A stretch of DNA of 64,000 nt. It comes from Candidatus Proelusimicrobium tauri (GTDB lineage Bacteria; Elusimicrobiota; Elusimicrobia; Elusimicrobiales; Elusimicrobiaceae). Location: assembly GCA_002311025.1 (NCBI GenBank), contig DBYY01000001.1:186001-250000 (forward strand). The letters run 5' to 3'. Position 1 is the stretch's first letter. Each line of letters opens with the position of its first letter. The notes below the pieces were generated by a model that did no database searches, had not been told where the DNA came from, and was given only the letters and a program-made list of their open reading frames with translations. A program made the translations under genes and the position numbers. Positions 23,347 through 32,043 of the stretch are shown here, one piece after another.

Positions 23347-25605
23347 ATGGCGGATACTAAAAACGAAACTAACGGCACTCCTAGAGTTGTTGCTTTCACT
23401 GGCCCTAAAGAAGGGGTTGGTAAAACAACTTTGGTTTTAAACTTGGCTATTGCTTGGGCAGAAACACAAAAAAGACCGGTTTTGATTGTTCCTTTAGACC
23501 CGCTTGCCCGCCAAGAGCATGGTTTTTATTTGGGTATAAGAAAACCCGTTAGTGTTGCAGATTTAGTTAGAGCATTAGGTTCCGGCGCAATTGCTATTGC
23601 CGGTGGTCTTTTACGCGGTAAAGTTTCAATGACTCAAGTCGGTGTAGGGGTTTTGCCTTTAGGGTCTACCCGCCAAGAAGTTTCAATGATTTCACCTAAG
23701 GTTCTTTTGCCTATTTTATCACGCTTACAACAAACTTTTGATATCTTTTTAGATGTTGACTCAAGTTTTCCTATGGAAACTTTTGCCTTTGATATAGCAG
23801 ATAAAGTTTTTTGGGTAACTAACTGCACCCGTTCCCATTTAAACACAGCAGTTTCCACTTTTACGGATTTTAAGGAAATGCATTTTCCGATAGATCGCTT
23901 GGATATTATTTGTAACCAATATAATTTACCCGGCGCTATTGACCATGAAGAAGTAAACCAGTTTTTCATTAAACTTGGTAGAGAGCCCATTGTATATTTA
24001 ACTTGGGAAGCCAGTGTTTTTGAGGCTTCCAACAAAAGGGAAATAGAGATTTTAGTTAACAGAAGCAGTCTTTGGGTTCAAGAAGGTTTACGCCCTATTT
24101 TAGCGGCAATAAAAGAATCCAAACCTACCGATAAAAATTGGGCAACTTCCGTTCCTGATAGCGAATTTGTCGCTTCCGCTAAGAATATTTGGGAAGCCTC
24201 AACTTTAGCCGTTGGAGGCAGTTCGAATATTAACCATTTCAAATCCTTAGATGCGGACCTTTCTTATTGGGATGATTTAAAAATGCAAGTTCACAAAGAT
24301 GTTATTAAAACTTTGGAACTTGAGCGTATAGTTATCAGTGAAGAAGGTTCCCAAAACGAGCAAGTAAGAAAGCGTGTTTCCGTAATTATTGACGAAGTTT
24401 TAAGGAAAAAAGCCAATGTCCAACTTTCAAGAGATCAAAAAACTCGCTTTATCACAGAACTATTAGACGAAATTTTAGGCCTTGGTCCTTTAGAGGCATT
24501 AATGAGGGATCCTTCCGTAACAGAAATTATGGTTAATGCCTATGATAAAATTTTTATAGAACAGAAAGGTAAATTGACTTTGACCAGATATCGCTTTAGA
24601 GATAATGACCAAGTGGTTCAAGTTATAAAAAGAATCGTTGCTCCGCTTGGCAGACGTATAGACGAATCTGTGCCTTTAGTCGACGCCCGTTTGAAAGACG
24701 GTTCCCGTGTTAATGCTATTATTGCACCTTTGGCTGTTTCCGGTCCGTCTTTGACAATCAGACGTTTCTCTCAAAAGCCTTTCGGTCCGCAAGATTATTA
24801 CCGCTTTGGCACTATCAGCGAAGAATGTATGTCTTTCCTGGAAAGTTGCGTTAAACTTCGCAAAAACATTATTATTTCCGGTGGTACCGGTACAGGTAAA
24901 ACAACCTTCTTAAATGCTCTTTCAAGTTATATTCCTGCTGCTGAACGTATTGTAACGGTAGAAGATACCGCGGAATTAAGACTTCAGCAGGAACACTGGG
25001 TTTCTCTTGAAAGCAGACCACCTAACGTAGAAGGTAAAGGTGCTATTACAATCAAAGATTTGGTTATTAACTGTTTGCGTATGAGACCGGATAGAATCGT
25101 AGTCGGTGAGTGTCGTGGTTCGGAGGCCTTAGATATGTTACAGGCAATGAACACCGGTCACGAAGGTTCGCTTGCTACTATCCACGCAAACACACCGAGA
25201 GATAGTTTAACCCGTCTTGAAGCAATGTGTATGATGGCCAGTGCGGATTTGCCTATTTGGGCTATCCGTGAGATGATTTCTTCCGCTGTCAACCTGGTTG
25301 TTCAACTTTCAAGGTTCTCAGACGGTAGCAGAAAAGTTACCTATATTACTGAAATTTGCGGTCAAAAAGACGGCGTAATACAAAGTAAAGATTTGTTTAG
25401 ATATACACAAACCGGTGTTGATGAAAACGGTAAAGTGCAAGGTTCTTTTGCTCCTACCGGCGATTTGCCTACATTCTTTGCGGAATTTAAGGCAAAGGGT
25501 ATAGCCGTCCCGGCTGAAATTTTTAAAGTAAAAAAAGAAGAAGTAAAAAAAGAAGAAATTAAGCAAGAAGAAGTCAAGAAAGAAGAAATTAAAAAAGAAG
25601 GATAA
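23347..25605 (+). CDS. cpaF: CpaE-like ATPase fused to CpaF/TadA secretion ATPase
   Basis: A 752-residue cytoplasmic protein. Residues about 10-260 form a MinD/ParA-type ATPase with a deviant Walker A (GPKEGVGKTTL) and FLDVDSS; this corresponds to CpaE (TadZ), without the receiver-like domain CpaE usually carries. Residues about 310-705 form a complete CpaF/TadA: GGTGTGKTTF (Walker A), VEDTAELRLQ, VGECRGSEALDMLQAMNTGH and SLATIHANTPRDSL. A Lys/Glu repeat tail ends the protein (VKKEEIKQEEVKKEE). The two ATPases are usually separate neighbouring genes, so their fusion ties pilus positioning and motor in one chain. No stop codon or frameshift separates the halves. Confidence 0.88.
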   Translation: MADTKNETNGTPRVVAFTGPKEGVGKTTLVLNLAIAWAETQKRPVLIVPLDPLARQEHGFYLGIRKPVSVADLVRALGSGAIAIAGGLLRGKVSMTQVGVGVLPLGSTRQEVSMISPKVLLPILSRLQQTFDIFLDVDSSFPMETFAFDIADKVFWVTNCTRSHLNTAVSTFTDFKEMHFPIDRLDIICNQYNLPGAIDHEEVNQFFIKLGREPIVYLTWEASVFEASNKREIEILVNRSSLWVQEGLRPILAAIKESKPTDKNWATSVPDSEFVASAKNIWEASTLAVGGSSNINHFKSLDADLSYWDDLKMQVHKDVIKTLELERIVISEEGSQNEQVRKRVSVIIDEVLRKKANVQLSRDQKTRFITELLDEILGLGPLEALMRDPSVTEIMVNAYDKIFIEQKGKLTLTRYRFRDNDQVVQVIKRIVAPLGRRIDESVPLVDARLKDGSRVNAIIAPLAVSGPSLTIRRFSQKPFGPQDYYRFGTISEECMSFLESCVKLRKNIIISGGTGTGKTTFLNALSSYIPAAERIVTVEDTAELRLQQEHWVSLESRPPNVEGKGAITIKDLVINCLRMRPDRIVVGECRGSEALDMLQAMNTGHEGSLATIHANTPRDSLTRLEAMCMMASADLPIWAIREMISSAVNLVVQLSRFSDGSRKVTYITEICGQKDGVIQSKDLFRYTQTGVDENGKVQGSFAPTGDLPTFFAEFKAKGIAVPAEIFKVKKEEVKKEEIKQEEVKKEEIKKEG

Positions 25606-25607
25606 AA

Positions 25608-27254
25608 ATGTCTTTTAAAAGAATAATAATTTCCTTGTTTGTGATTTGTTTTACCTGCTTAGGCGTTTTTGCCGAAGACGGGCATATCTTTTCGGAAAGA
25701 CAACAGGAATTTATTCAATGTGCAAAAAGTAAGACATTTGCATTAAATAAGTTTTTAGACGCTTCTATGCCTGCTGACCAAAAGGATTTTATACCTACTG
25801 CTTGCGGAAGTTCTAAACCAATAAAAATGCCGGAATGGCTTGATAAAGAATTAGTTGAAATGGATAAAAATGTCCTTTGGGAAGTTCCCTTAAAGAACGG
25901 AAGTACGGAATATTTAAGTGAAGCAGAATTGTGGAGAAAGCCATTTCTCGCAATAAATGAACTTCTCGGGTTGGCGCAAACCATTGATGCTGGTGCTACT
26001 TTTGCAACAAAAGAAATAATGGAAAATTTCGGTAGTTTCCGAATCAATTTTATTTTGTATGTTGAACGTATAAAAACCAATCCTCGCTTAATTTCTTATG
26101 ATATGAACGAAAGCATGCAAGGACGCGGACGTGCTATAATACCCACTTTGGATCTCGCTTTACAAGAAGTTGATAGTATGGCAGAGGCGTTTGTTTCTTC
26201 TAATTGGAAGGAAAAATTTAGAAAATCTACTATTGCTTTAGCGATTTTGTCTAACAAAATTTATAATGATATTGTAAATCTTCCCGCTCCCCAAATGCCG
26301 ATAGAACTTGTTTCTAATAGAGATCAAATTTTAAAGATACGTGAAGAACAAAAACAAAGTTCTTCCCGTAATAAACTTTTGATAACCGTTTTGATGACAC
26401 TTGGAACTTTGCTTGTTTTTGCGGCGACCTATAAAATTATAGATGCCAAGAATAAGGAAATTTCAAGACTTGTAGACGAATATATGCAGAAGAGTACCGC
26501 TTGGGCAGATGATTATAGTAGGCAATTTTTGGATATTAACGTCAAATATATTGTTTTAGGAACTTTACTCGTATTTTGTGCTATGGGCGTTTTCTTTGCG
26601 ATAGTTTCTGGTGGTTTCTTCGGCATATTTATGTTCTTTGTGTTTTTTGCTATGGGGCTTATCATCGGTTTAAAAATGCCCGGTATGATACTTGATTCTT
26701 TAAAGAAAAGACGTGGCGCAAAGATTAACAAGCAACTTATGGATGCTTTGATTTTGCTTTCAAATTCCTTAAAATCTGGTATGGATATTGTGCAGGGTTT
26801 TGAAAGAGTTTCCAGCGACCTTTTACCGCCTATTTCCGATGAGTTTGGTTTGGTTATTAAGAATTATAAACTCGGCACACCTTTTGAAAAATCTTTGGAA
26901 AATATGGAAGAGCGTGTAGAATCGAGACTTCTTTCTTATATGGTTAAAGCAATTGTTCTTCAAAGACAGGTCGGTGGTAATTTGACAAAGATTTTTGAAC
27001 GTATTGTCGAAAATATTCGTGAAGAAAGTAAACTTGAAGAAAAATTACAGGCAATGACCGCTCAGCAAAGAATACAGAGTATTGTCGTTGCTGTTATGCC
27101 TTGGATTATGGTGGGTGTTTTGTTTATGTTCCAACCGGATGTTATGATAAGATTTTACACTAAACCTATAGGTGTTTTCACTTTGTTCGGTTGTATTATA
27201 TGGATTTTTATCGGTATAAAATTGGTTAAAAAATTGGGAGAAATTAAAGTATGA
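25608..27254 (+). CDS. TadB-like inner-membrane protein with extra N-terminal exported domain
   Basis: A 548-residue protein. The C-terminal half (about 370-545) is a T2SSF domain of TadB type: QLMDALILLSNSLKSGMDIVQGFERV and LQRQVGGNLTKIFERIVENIREE with two flanking membrane segments. Unusually, the first 260 residues start with a signal-like segment (ISLFVICFTCLGVFAED) and continue as a non-TadB, probably periplasmic helical region, followed by a membrane segment near 262-282. Ordinary TadB proteins are about 300 residues. The extra part may contact the secretin or CpaB, but this is inference. It overlaps tadC by four bases. Confidence 0.85.
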   Translation: MSFKRIIISLFVICFTCLGVFAEDGHIFSERQQEFIQCAKSKTFALNKFLDASMPADQKDFIPTACGSSKPIKMPEWLDKELVEMDKNVLWEVPLKNGSTEYLSEAELWRKPFLAINELLGLAQTIDAGATFATKEIMENFGSFRINFILYVERIKTNPRLISYDMNESMQGRGRAIIPTLDLALQEVDSMAEAFVSSNWKEKFRKSTIALAILSNKIYNDIVNLPAPQMPIELVSNRDQILKIREEQKQSSSRNKLLITVLMTLGTLLVFAATYKIIDAKNKEISRLVDEYMQKSTAWADDYSRQFLDINVKYIVLGTLLVFCAMGVFFAIVSGGFFGIFMFFVFFAMGLIIGLKMPGMILDSLKKRRGAKINKQLMDALILLSNSLKSGMDIVQGFERVSSDLLPPISDEFGLVIKNYKLGTPFEKSLENMEERVESRLLSYMVKAIVLQRQVGGNLTKIFERIVENIREESKLEEKLQAMTAQQRIQSIVVAVMPWIMVGVLFMFQPDVMIRFYTKPIGVFTLFGCIIWIFIGIKLVKKLGEIKV

Positions 27255-28144
27255 GCGGTAATAGTTATCCAATTGCCTTAAATGTTCTAGCCATTTTAGG
27301 TGCTTATTTTACCTTTATTTTTATAAAGGGGTTGTTATCTCCTGAAGAGGAGAAGGAAACCATTGCCGATATTGAAGTCAGACAAATAAAGTCGACTTCA
27401 TCCTTTGCTCGTTTGCACCCTCAGGAAAATTTAAGAGACCGCTTTGCTATGTTCCTTTTAGATAAATTAAAATTGCAACAACCATTAGAAGAAATGTGGC
27501 TTTTACTCGGAAGTCCGGCCAAGCCTCAGCCGGTAGATATTCTTTTCTCAAAGATAAATTGGGCTATATTCTTACCTTTTGTTTTTGTTGTTTTATTACA
27601 AAATCCGATTTTTATTTTGCTCGCCGTAGTTGGTTTTTATGTGCCGGATATGCAATTAAAGGCAAAGATACAAAAACGTCAACAGGATATGCTAGGTAAT
27701 TTTGCCACAACGGTGGATTTGATGGCTCTTATCGTAGAATCCGGTTTGGATTATATGACCGCTTTTGAAAGAATTATAAAAATTGCTAAAGATAAAACCC
27801 TTTTGGAAGTTGAAATAGAAAAAACTTTAAATGAAACAAAACTCGGTTATTCCCGAAGAGAAGCACTTGAGCGTTTATCTCAAAGGACCGGTGTTCAAGA
27901 TATTAGGTCTTTTGTGGGACTTATTGTTCAATCTGACGAATTGGGAACCAGTTTGGTGGAATTGTTAAGAAACTTTTCTACCGACTTAAGATTTAGAAGA
28001 CTAAATAAGGCAGAAAAACTTGCAGCGCAAGCATCCACAAAAATGTTAATACCATTGTTTATATTTATATTTCCGGTGGTGTTTATTTTGATGCTCGCGC
28101 CTATGATAGGTGATTTGGCCGGTGGCGGTCTTCTTAGTTTTTAA
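27251..28144 (+). CDS. tadC: TadC-like inner-membrane protein (T2SSF)
   Basis: A 297-residue protein with membrane segments near 9-27, 98-133 and 265-290 and a T2SSF domain between them: NFATTVDLMALIVESGLDYMTAFERI and LIVQSDELGTSLVELLRNFS. This is the TadC layout. It overlaps the TadB-like gene by four bases (ATGA), so translation is coupled. Together the two form the inner-membrane platform of the pilus motor. Confidence 0.88.
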   Translation: MSGNSYPIALNVLAILGAYFTFIFIKGLLSPEEEKETIADIEVRQIKSTSSFARLHPQENLRDRFAMFLLDKLKLQQPLEEMWLLLGSPAKPQPVDILFSKINWAIFLPFVFVVLLQNPIFILLAVVGFYVPDMQLKAKIQKRQQDMLGNFATTVDLMALIVESGLDYMTAFERIIKIAKDKTLLEVEIEKTLNETKLGYSRREALERLSQRTGVQDIRSFVGLIVQSDELGTSLVELLRNFSTDLRFRRLNKAEKLAAQASTKMLIPLFIFIFPVVFILMLAPMIGDLAGGGLLSF

Positions 28145-28158
28145 TTGAGGTATAAAAT

Positions 28159-29526
28159 ATGAAAAAAGTGTTTATTTTATTATTAGTTTTTGTCAGTGTT
28201 CCGTTGTTTGCACAACAACCCCATAATTCTCTTAGAGAAACCGGTAAAGAGGCAGGAATGATGCTCGATTTGCAAAAGATTTCGCTAGGAACTCTTTCCA
28301 ATGTTGAGCAGAAAAAGCAATATTTATCAACTGTTCAATTAGGTAAACAAAGGATACAAAACTATACCTTGAGAATGGTCTATGAAAATGCTTATGAACT
28401 TTATAAGAGAGGTGATTATCAAAGAGCGGCAGAAATGGCAAATGTTATTTTGAGTATAGATCCTAATTTAACTCAAGCGCAGACTCTTGCGCGTGAAGCC
28501 TCAAGAATGGCCGCTTACGGCACAATTTCCGAAGCGGAAATCGTTCGTATGAAATATGAAGACGGTGTAACCTTGTATAAAGCAGGGCGTCTTGTGGAAG
28601 CAAGAAACAAATTTGAAGAAATTTTGGTTTTACGCCCTAATGAAACCCAAGCACAAAAATGGATTGAAAGAATAGATGATGATATCGCCAGCGAGCACAC
28701 CCGTAGAGGTTATTATGCCTATAAGAACGGCGATTATGAAGAGGCTCTTAATCAATGGTATAGCGTTTTAATGATCAAAAAAGAAGATCCCGAACTTACA
28801 GCAAAAATTGCTGAAGTTGAAGGCAAATTAAAACAAGAAGAATTACAAGCAACTTTAAACAAAGCCTTCTCTTATTATTCAGAAGGGAAATTACTGGAAT
28901 CTTACAGCGAGTTTGAAAAGGCTTTGAAAATTCAACCCGGTGAAACTAAAACTCAAAGATTTGCTATGCAATTAAAAGAAGAAATTGCAGAAAATTACTA
29001 TACTACCGCTACAAAAGCCTACAATAGCAAGAAATATGCTAGTGCCATTACTAATTGGACGGAAGCAAAAAAATGGGGTTATAATAAGGCAGATATAAAC
29101 TCTCTTATCAAAAAAGCAAAAAGAGAACAACAAGAATATATTAAAAAGACTTCTTCTAAAAAGACAGTCACTAAAGCACAAGAAGATGTTCATACTTACG
29201 AAGAAATTAATATTAACAGAACTGTTACTATTGCTCCTGACGGTCAAGAAACTGTTACTATCGAAGAAGAAAAAATTACCCAAACTATACCTGTTGTTTC
29301 CCCGTCTGATTTCCCTACAAGGCCTCTTACGGATAAACCCGGTGTTATAACCGAAGAAGCACGTCAGGCCTCTATTGAAAAATACAAAGTGGGGTTAATA
29401 TATTACAAGGAAGGTAATTACGAAAAAGCAAGAGAATACTTCCAAGCAGCAAGACAACTTAACCCAGAAAACTCTGATGCTGTTTTAGGTTTAAAGAGAA
29501 TTGAGGAAAGGTATAATAATAGGTAA
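28159..29526 (+). CDS. Exported TPR protein of the Tad locus (TadD-like position)
   Basis: A 455-residue protein with a Sec signal peptide (MKKVFILLLVFVSVPLFAQQ) and about six TPR units of the form Y-x-x-G-x-Y-x-x-A (YKRGDYQRAAEMANVILSID, YKNGDYEEALNQWYSVL, YYKEGNYEKAREYFQAARQL). A lower-complexity, Lys/Thr-rich section (about 320-400) separates the last repeat from the rest. TadD is a TPR lipoprotein in classical tad loci; this one has no lipobox but sits in the equivalent position, 14 bases after tadC. A scaffold or pilotin role is plausible. Confidence 0.75.
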   Translation: MKKVFILLLVFVSVPLFAQQPHNSLRETGKEAGMMLDLQKISLGTLSNVEQKKQYLSTVQLGKQRIQNYTLRMVYENAYELYKRGDYQRAAEMANVILSIDPNLTQAQTLAREASRMAAYGTISEAEIVRMKYEDGVTLYKAGRLVEARNKFEEILVLRPNETQAQKWIERIDDDIASEHTRRGYYAYKNGDYEEALNQWYSVLMIKKEDPELTAKIAEVEGKLKQEELQATLNKAFSYYSEGKLLESYSEFEKALKIQPGETKTQRFAMQLKEEIAENYYTTATKAYNSKKYASAITNWTEAKKWGYNKADINSLIKKAKREQQEYIKKTSSKKTVTKAQEDVHTYEEININRTVTIAPDGQETVTIEEEKITQTIPVVSPSDFPTRPLTDKPGVITEEARQASIEKYKVGLIYYKEGNYEKAREYFQAARQLNPENSDAVLGLKRIEERYNNR

Positions 29527-29531
29527 GATTT

Positions 29532-30656
29532 ATGATAAAAAAGATTAGCGTTCGTTGGTTCATTTGTTTTATTTTAGTGGCTTCCTATACGGTATTTTTA
29601 GGGGCTTTGTTATTCTTTAATTTGTTTAAGCATGTGTTTGATGTCAATTTGCAAAATCAAATTATAAATACCGTTTCCTACAGCGCGAATACTTTAATAA
29701 ACGGACTTGTTACCAAGAAAGATTATCTGACCATTCCCGAGATGGAAATAATAACTTCTTGGCCTACTCATGACCACAGAATAAAAAACGTGGTTTATTT
29801 TAATGGCAACGGTTCCATCCGCTATCACCGTAATGCCGAACTCATAGATAAAAGTTTTACGGAATACGATAGAGGCGGTTATATGGAAACCTACGCCGCT
29901 TATGAAGCGATGGTAGACAAAGAACCGAAAGTTAAAATGAAACCTGACGGAACTATGTATGAAATCGCAATACCTCTAAAACTTAAAAAAGACGATAAGA
30001 TCGTGGGGGTTATCTCGCTGGATGTATCGCGCGAACAGGTCCAAAAGGAATTAAAGAGCGCAATGATGCAGTATTTTATCGGTTCTATTGCGATAATGTT
30101 TTTAATGGGGTTTGTGCTTTATATTTTTGTTATTAAAAAGGTTGTTTCTCCTATAGTTGCTTTGACAAACAGTATTGATAATATCTCTACAAAGACTTTC
30201 CAATTTGACTTTACTCAAAGATCGGACGAAGTCGGCGATTTGGCAAAATCGGTGGAAAATTTCCTTGGTAAAGTTAAACAGGAATTAGAAGAACAGGAAG
30301 AACTTTCCAAAAACCGCAAACACTATGAACAGGAATGGTGGGCAGAAGTTTTGGCAGCGGCTATTCCCAAAGGTAGTCGTGCTATCGTAGTGGACGAAAA
30401 CAATAACATTATGCATACCAATTTTGAGTTGCCTTTAAAGAAGGAAGGCCCTATTCACTTGTTAGATATTTTTGGCGCTACGCAACAAGAAGTTGTCCGT
30501 ATCGTTGGGCAGGCGATGGAAACGCCCGGTAAAATCTTTAGAGCAAAAACTCAAAGCGGTGGCAGAGAATTTGGTATAAAGACTTTGCAATTGACTTCTA
30601 AAGGTGGTATAATAAGAACACTAATTATACTTGAACCTTTGGTAACAAAAAAGTAA
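29532..30656 (+). CDS. Membrane sensor with periplasmic domain, HAMP and PAS-like C-terminus, no kinase
   Basis: A 374-residue protein. The first membrane segment (about 9-31) is followed by a periplasmic sensor (about 32-180), a second membrane segment (about 185-210), a HAMP domain (VSPIVALTNSIDNIS...DEVGDLAKSVENFL), a short coiled coil and a C-terminal PAS-like fold (about 275-370, starting AIPKGSRAIVVDENNNIMHTN). No histidine kinase, GGDEF or methyl-accepting region is present, so it must signal through a partner. The kinase genes three to five positions downstream are candidates. It begins five bases after the TPR gene. Confidence 0.7.
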   Translation: MIKKISVRWFICFILVASYTVFLGALLFFNLFKHVFDVNLQNQIINTVSYSANTLINGLVTKKDYLTIPEMEIITSWPTHDHRIKNVVYFNGNGSIRYHRNAELIDKSFTEYDRGGYMETYAAYEAMVDKEPKVKMKPDGTMYEIAIPLKLKKDDKIVGVISLDVSREQVQKELKSAMMQYFIGSIAIMFLMGFVLYIFVIKKVVSPIVALTNSIDNISTKTFQFDFTQRSDEVGDLAKSVENFLGKVKQELEEQEELSKNRKHYEQEWWAEVLAAAIPKGSRAIVVDENNNIMHTNFELPLKKEGPIHLLDIFGATQQEVVRIVGQAMETPGKIFRAKTQSGGREFGIKTLQLTSKGGIIRTLIILEPLVTKK

Positions 30657-30677
30657 AATAAAACTAGGAGGAAGTTT

Positions 30678-31016
30678 ATGTTCAAATTGGAAGTAAAGAA
30701 AATTGCTCTCAAATCGATAGTTTTTTCCGGCTATCCGTTTGTAGTGCTTATCTTTTCATTATTAACTACGCTGTTTTCTTTGGGGGATGTAGTTTCTCCT
30801 GGAGAAGGATTCTTTAGTGCTATGATTTCTGTCTTGCTGTATGCTCTTTTTACTACAGCAGCAGTAGTCCTTTACTCTTTGCTTGCCGCCTTCATCTATA
30901 ATACTCTTACTAATTTCGGTTTGAAGGGGATAAGAGTTTCTCTTACAGAAGTAGAGGAAGACAGTGCCGCTTCAGAAGAAGTTGCCCCGGCAGAACAAAG
31001 TGAAGAAAACAAATAA
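30678..31016 (+). CDS. Small two-helix membrane protein, unknown function
   Basis: A 112-residue protein with two long hydrophobic segments (about 14-36 and 50-78), then YNTLTNFGLKGIRVSL and an acidic tail rich in Glu, Ala and Ser. I do not recognise it with confidence. The YN-x-L...G-I-x-V-x-L segment recalls small DUF3566-like membrane proteins. AGGAGGAAG lies just upstream of the ATG, a strong ribosome binding site. It is embedded in the Tad block between a sensor and a thioredoxin-fold protein. Confidence 0.6.
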   Translation: MFKLEVKKIALKSIVFSGYPFVVLIFSLLTTLFSLGDVVSPGEGFFSAMISVLLYALFTTAAVVLYSLLAAFIYNTLTNFGLKGIRVSLTEVEEDSAASEEVAPAEQSEENK

Positions 31017-31034
31017 AAATTTGGAGGAAATTAA

Positions 31035-31991
31035 ATGAAATTGAAATCAAAAATATTCGCAGTTGTATTTGCCTTAGTATTAGTTTGCGGTTTTGCTTAT
31101 GCTCAAAAAAATAATGCAAAAAATAATGCAAAAAGTAATGCTAAGATACCGGTAACAGTTATTGCTATGACTGGCAATCAATTCGGTTCTGTTGACCAAG
31201 GCCTTAATGCCGGTTTGGAAAACTTTTTAGGTGCCTCTTTGGATATTAATGTGGTTGATAGACAAGATGCTCTTAAGGATCCTAAATATCAAGGTTTTGA
31301 TCTTTCTTATATGCCTTTATATTTAATTCATAGAACAAAAGCAGTTGACGAAAAATTTAAAGAACCGATAGAACGCGGTATGTTAAAAACCACTAATGAT
31401 TTTATCGTTATGGAAAAAGAAACCCGCTATGGTATCTTTGCTGATAAAAAAGCAGTTCCTAATCAACTTGAGTTATTTGTTATGTCTCAATGCCCCTACG
31501 GTGTAATGGCAGAAAACAGAATTATTGCTGCACAGAAAGCAGGCTTAATTCCTGACAACATTAACATTAAAGTTCGCTATATCGTTAGCCCGGGCAGAAC
31601 GGCAGATACTTTTGCAAGTTTACACGGTACTGCAGAATGGGAAGAAGATGTTCGCCAAGCAATTGTTCAATTAAAATTCCCCAAGAAATTCTGGAAATAT
31701 ATTGAAGAATTCAACAAAGATTCCCGCACAACCCGTTGGGATGTCGTTGCTGAAAAAGCAGGTTTAAATCCTAGCATCTTCAAGAGATATTGGAACGATG
31801 GTGTAAAACAACTTAAAGAAGATATGAGATTATCCAATGAATACGGTGTTCGTGGTTCACCTTCTTTCATTTGGGAAGGTCGCGTAGTTACCGATATGGG
31901 TGGCTTATCTTCTATTCCTGGACTTGAGGGGTTAAATCAGGCTCCTACTCAAGGTGGTGCTGCCCAACAAGTTCCCCAAGGTCAATGCTAA
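31035..31991 (+). CDS. Exported thioredoxin-fold protein with CPYG instead of CxxC
   Basis: A 318-residue protein. The signal peptide (to about residue 24) is followed by a short NAK-repeat linker (KNNAKNNAKSNAK), an N-terminal domain (about 37-135) and a DsbA-like thioredoxin fold. The active-site region reads FVMSQCPYGVMAEN (about residue 153), where the second Cys of CxxC is Gly; the cis-proline loop GVRGSPSFIWEG is intact. The final residue is also Cys (VPQGQC), the only other Cys in the mature protein. A monothiol disulfide-handling role is possible, and the Cys-rich giant protein of this block is a candidate substrate. A strong terminator follows directly. Confidence 0.7.
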   Translation: MKLKSKIFAVVFALVLVCGFAYAQKNNAKNNAKSNAKIPVTVIAMTGNQFGSVDQGLNAGLENFLGASLDINVVDRQDALKDPKYQGFDLSYMPLYLIHRTKAVDEKFKEPIERGMLKTTNDFIVMEKETRYGIFADKKAVPNQLELFVMSQCPYGVMAENRIIAAQKAGLIPDNINIKVRYIVSPGRTADTFASLHGTAEWEEDVRQAIVQLKFPKKFWKYIEEFNKDSRTTRWDVVAEKAGLNPSIFKRYWNDGVKQLKEDMRLSNEYGVRGSPSFIWEGRVVTDMGGLSSIPGLEGLNQAPTQGGAAQQVPQGQC

Positions 31992-32011
31992 GTTTAATTT
32001 AAGTAATTTAT

Positions 32012-32043
32012 ACGGGGCATAAACTAATTATGCCCCGTTTTTT
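32012..32043 (+). terminator. Intrinsic terminator abutting the next start codon
   Basis: A perfect 11-bp stem (ACGGGGCATAA / TTATGCCCCGT) with a 5-base loop and a run of six T. The T run ends at the base before the ATG of the histidine kinase gene. Confidence 0.9.
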
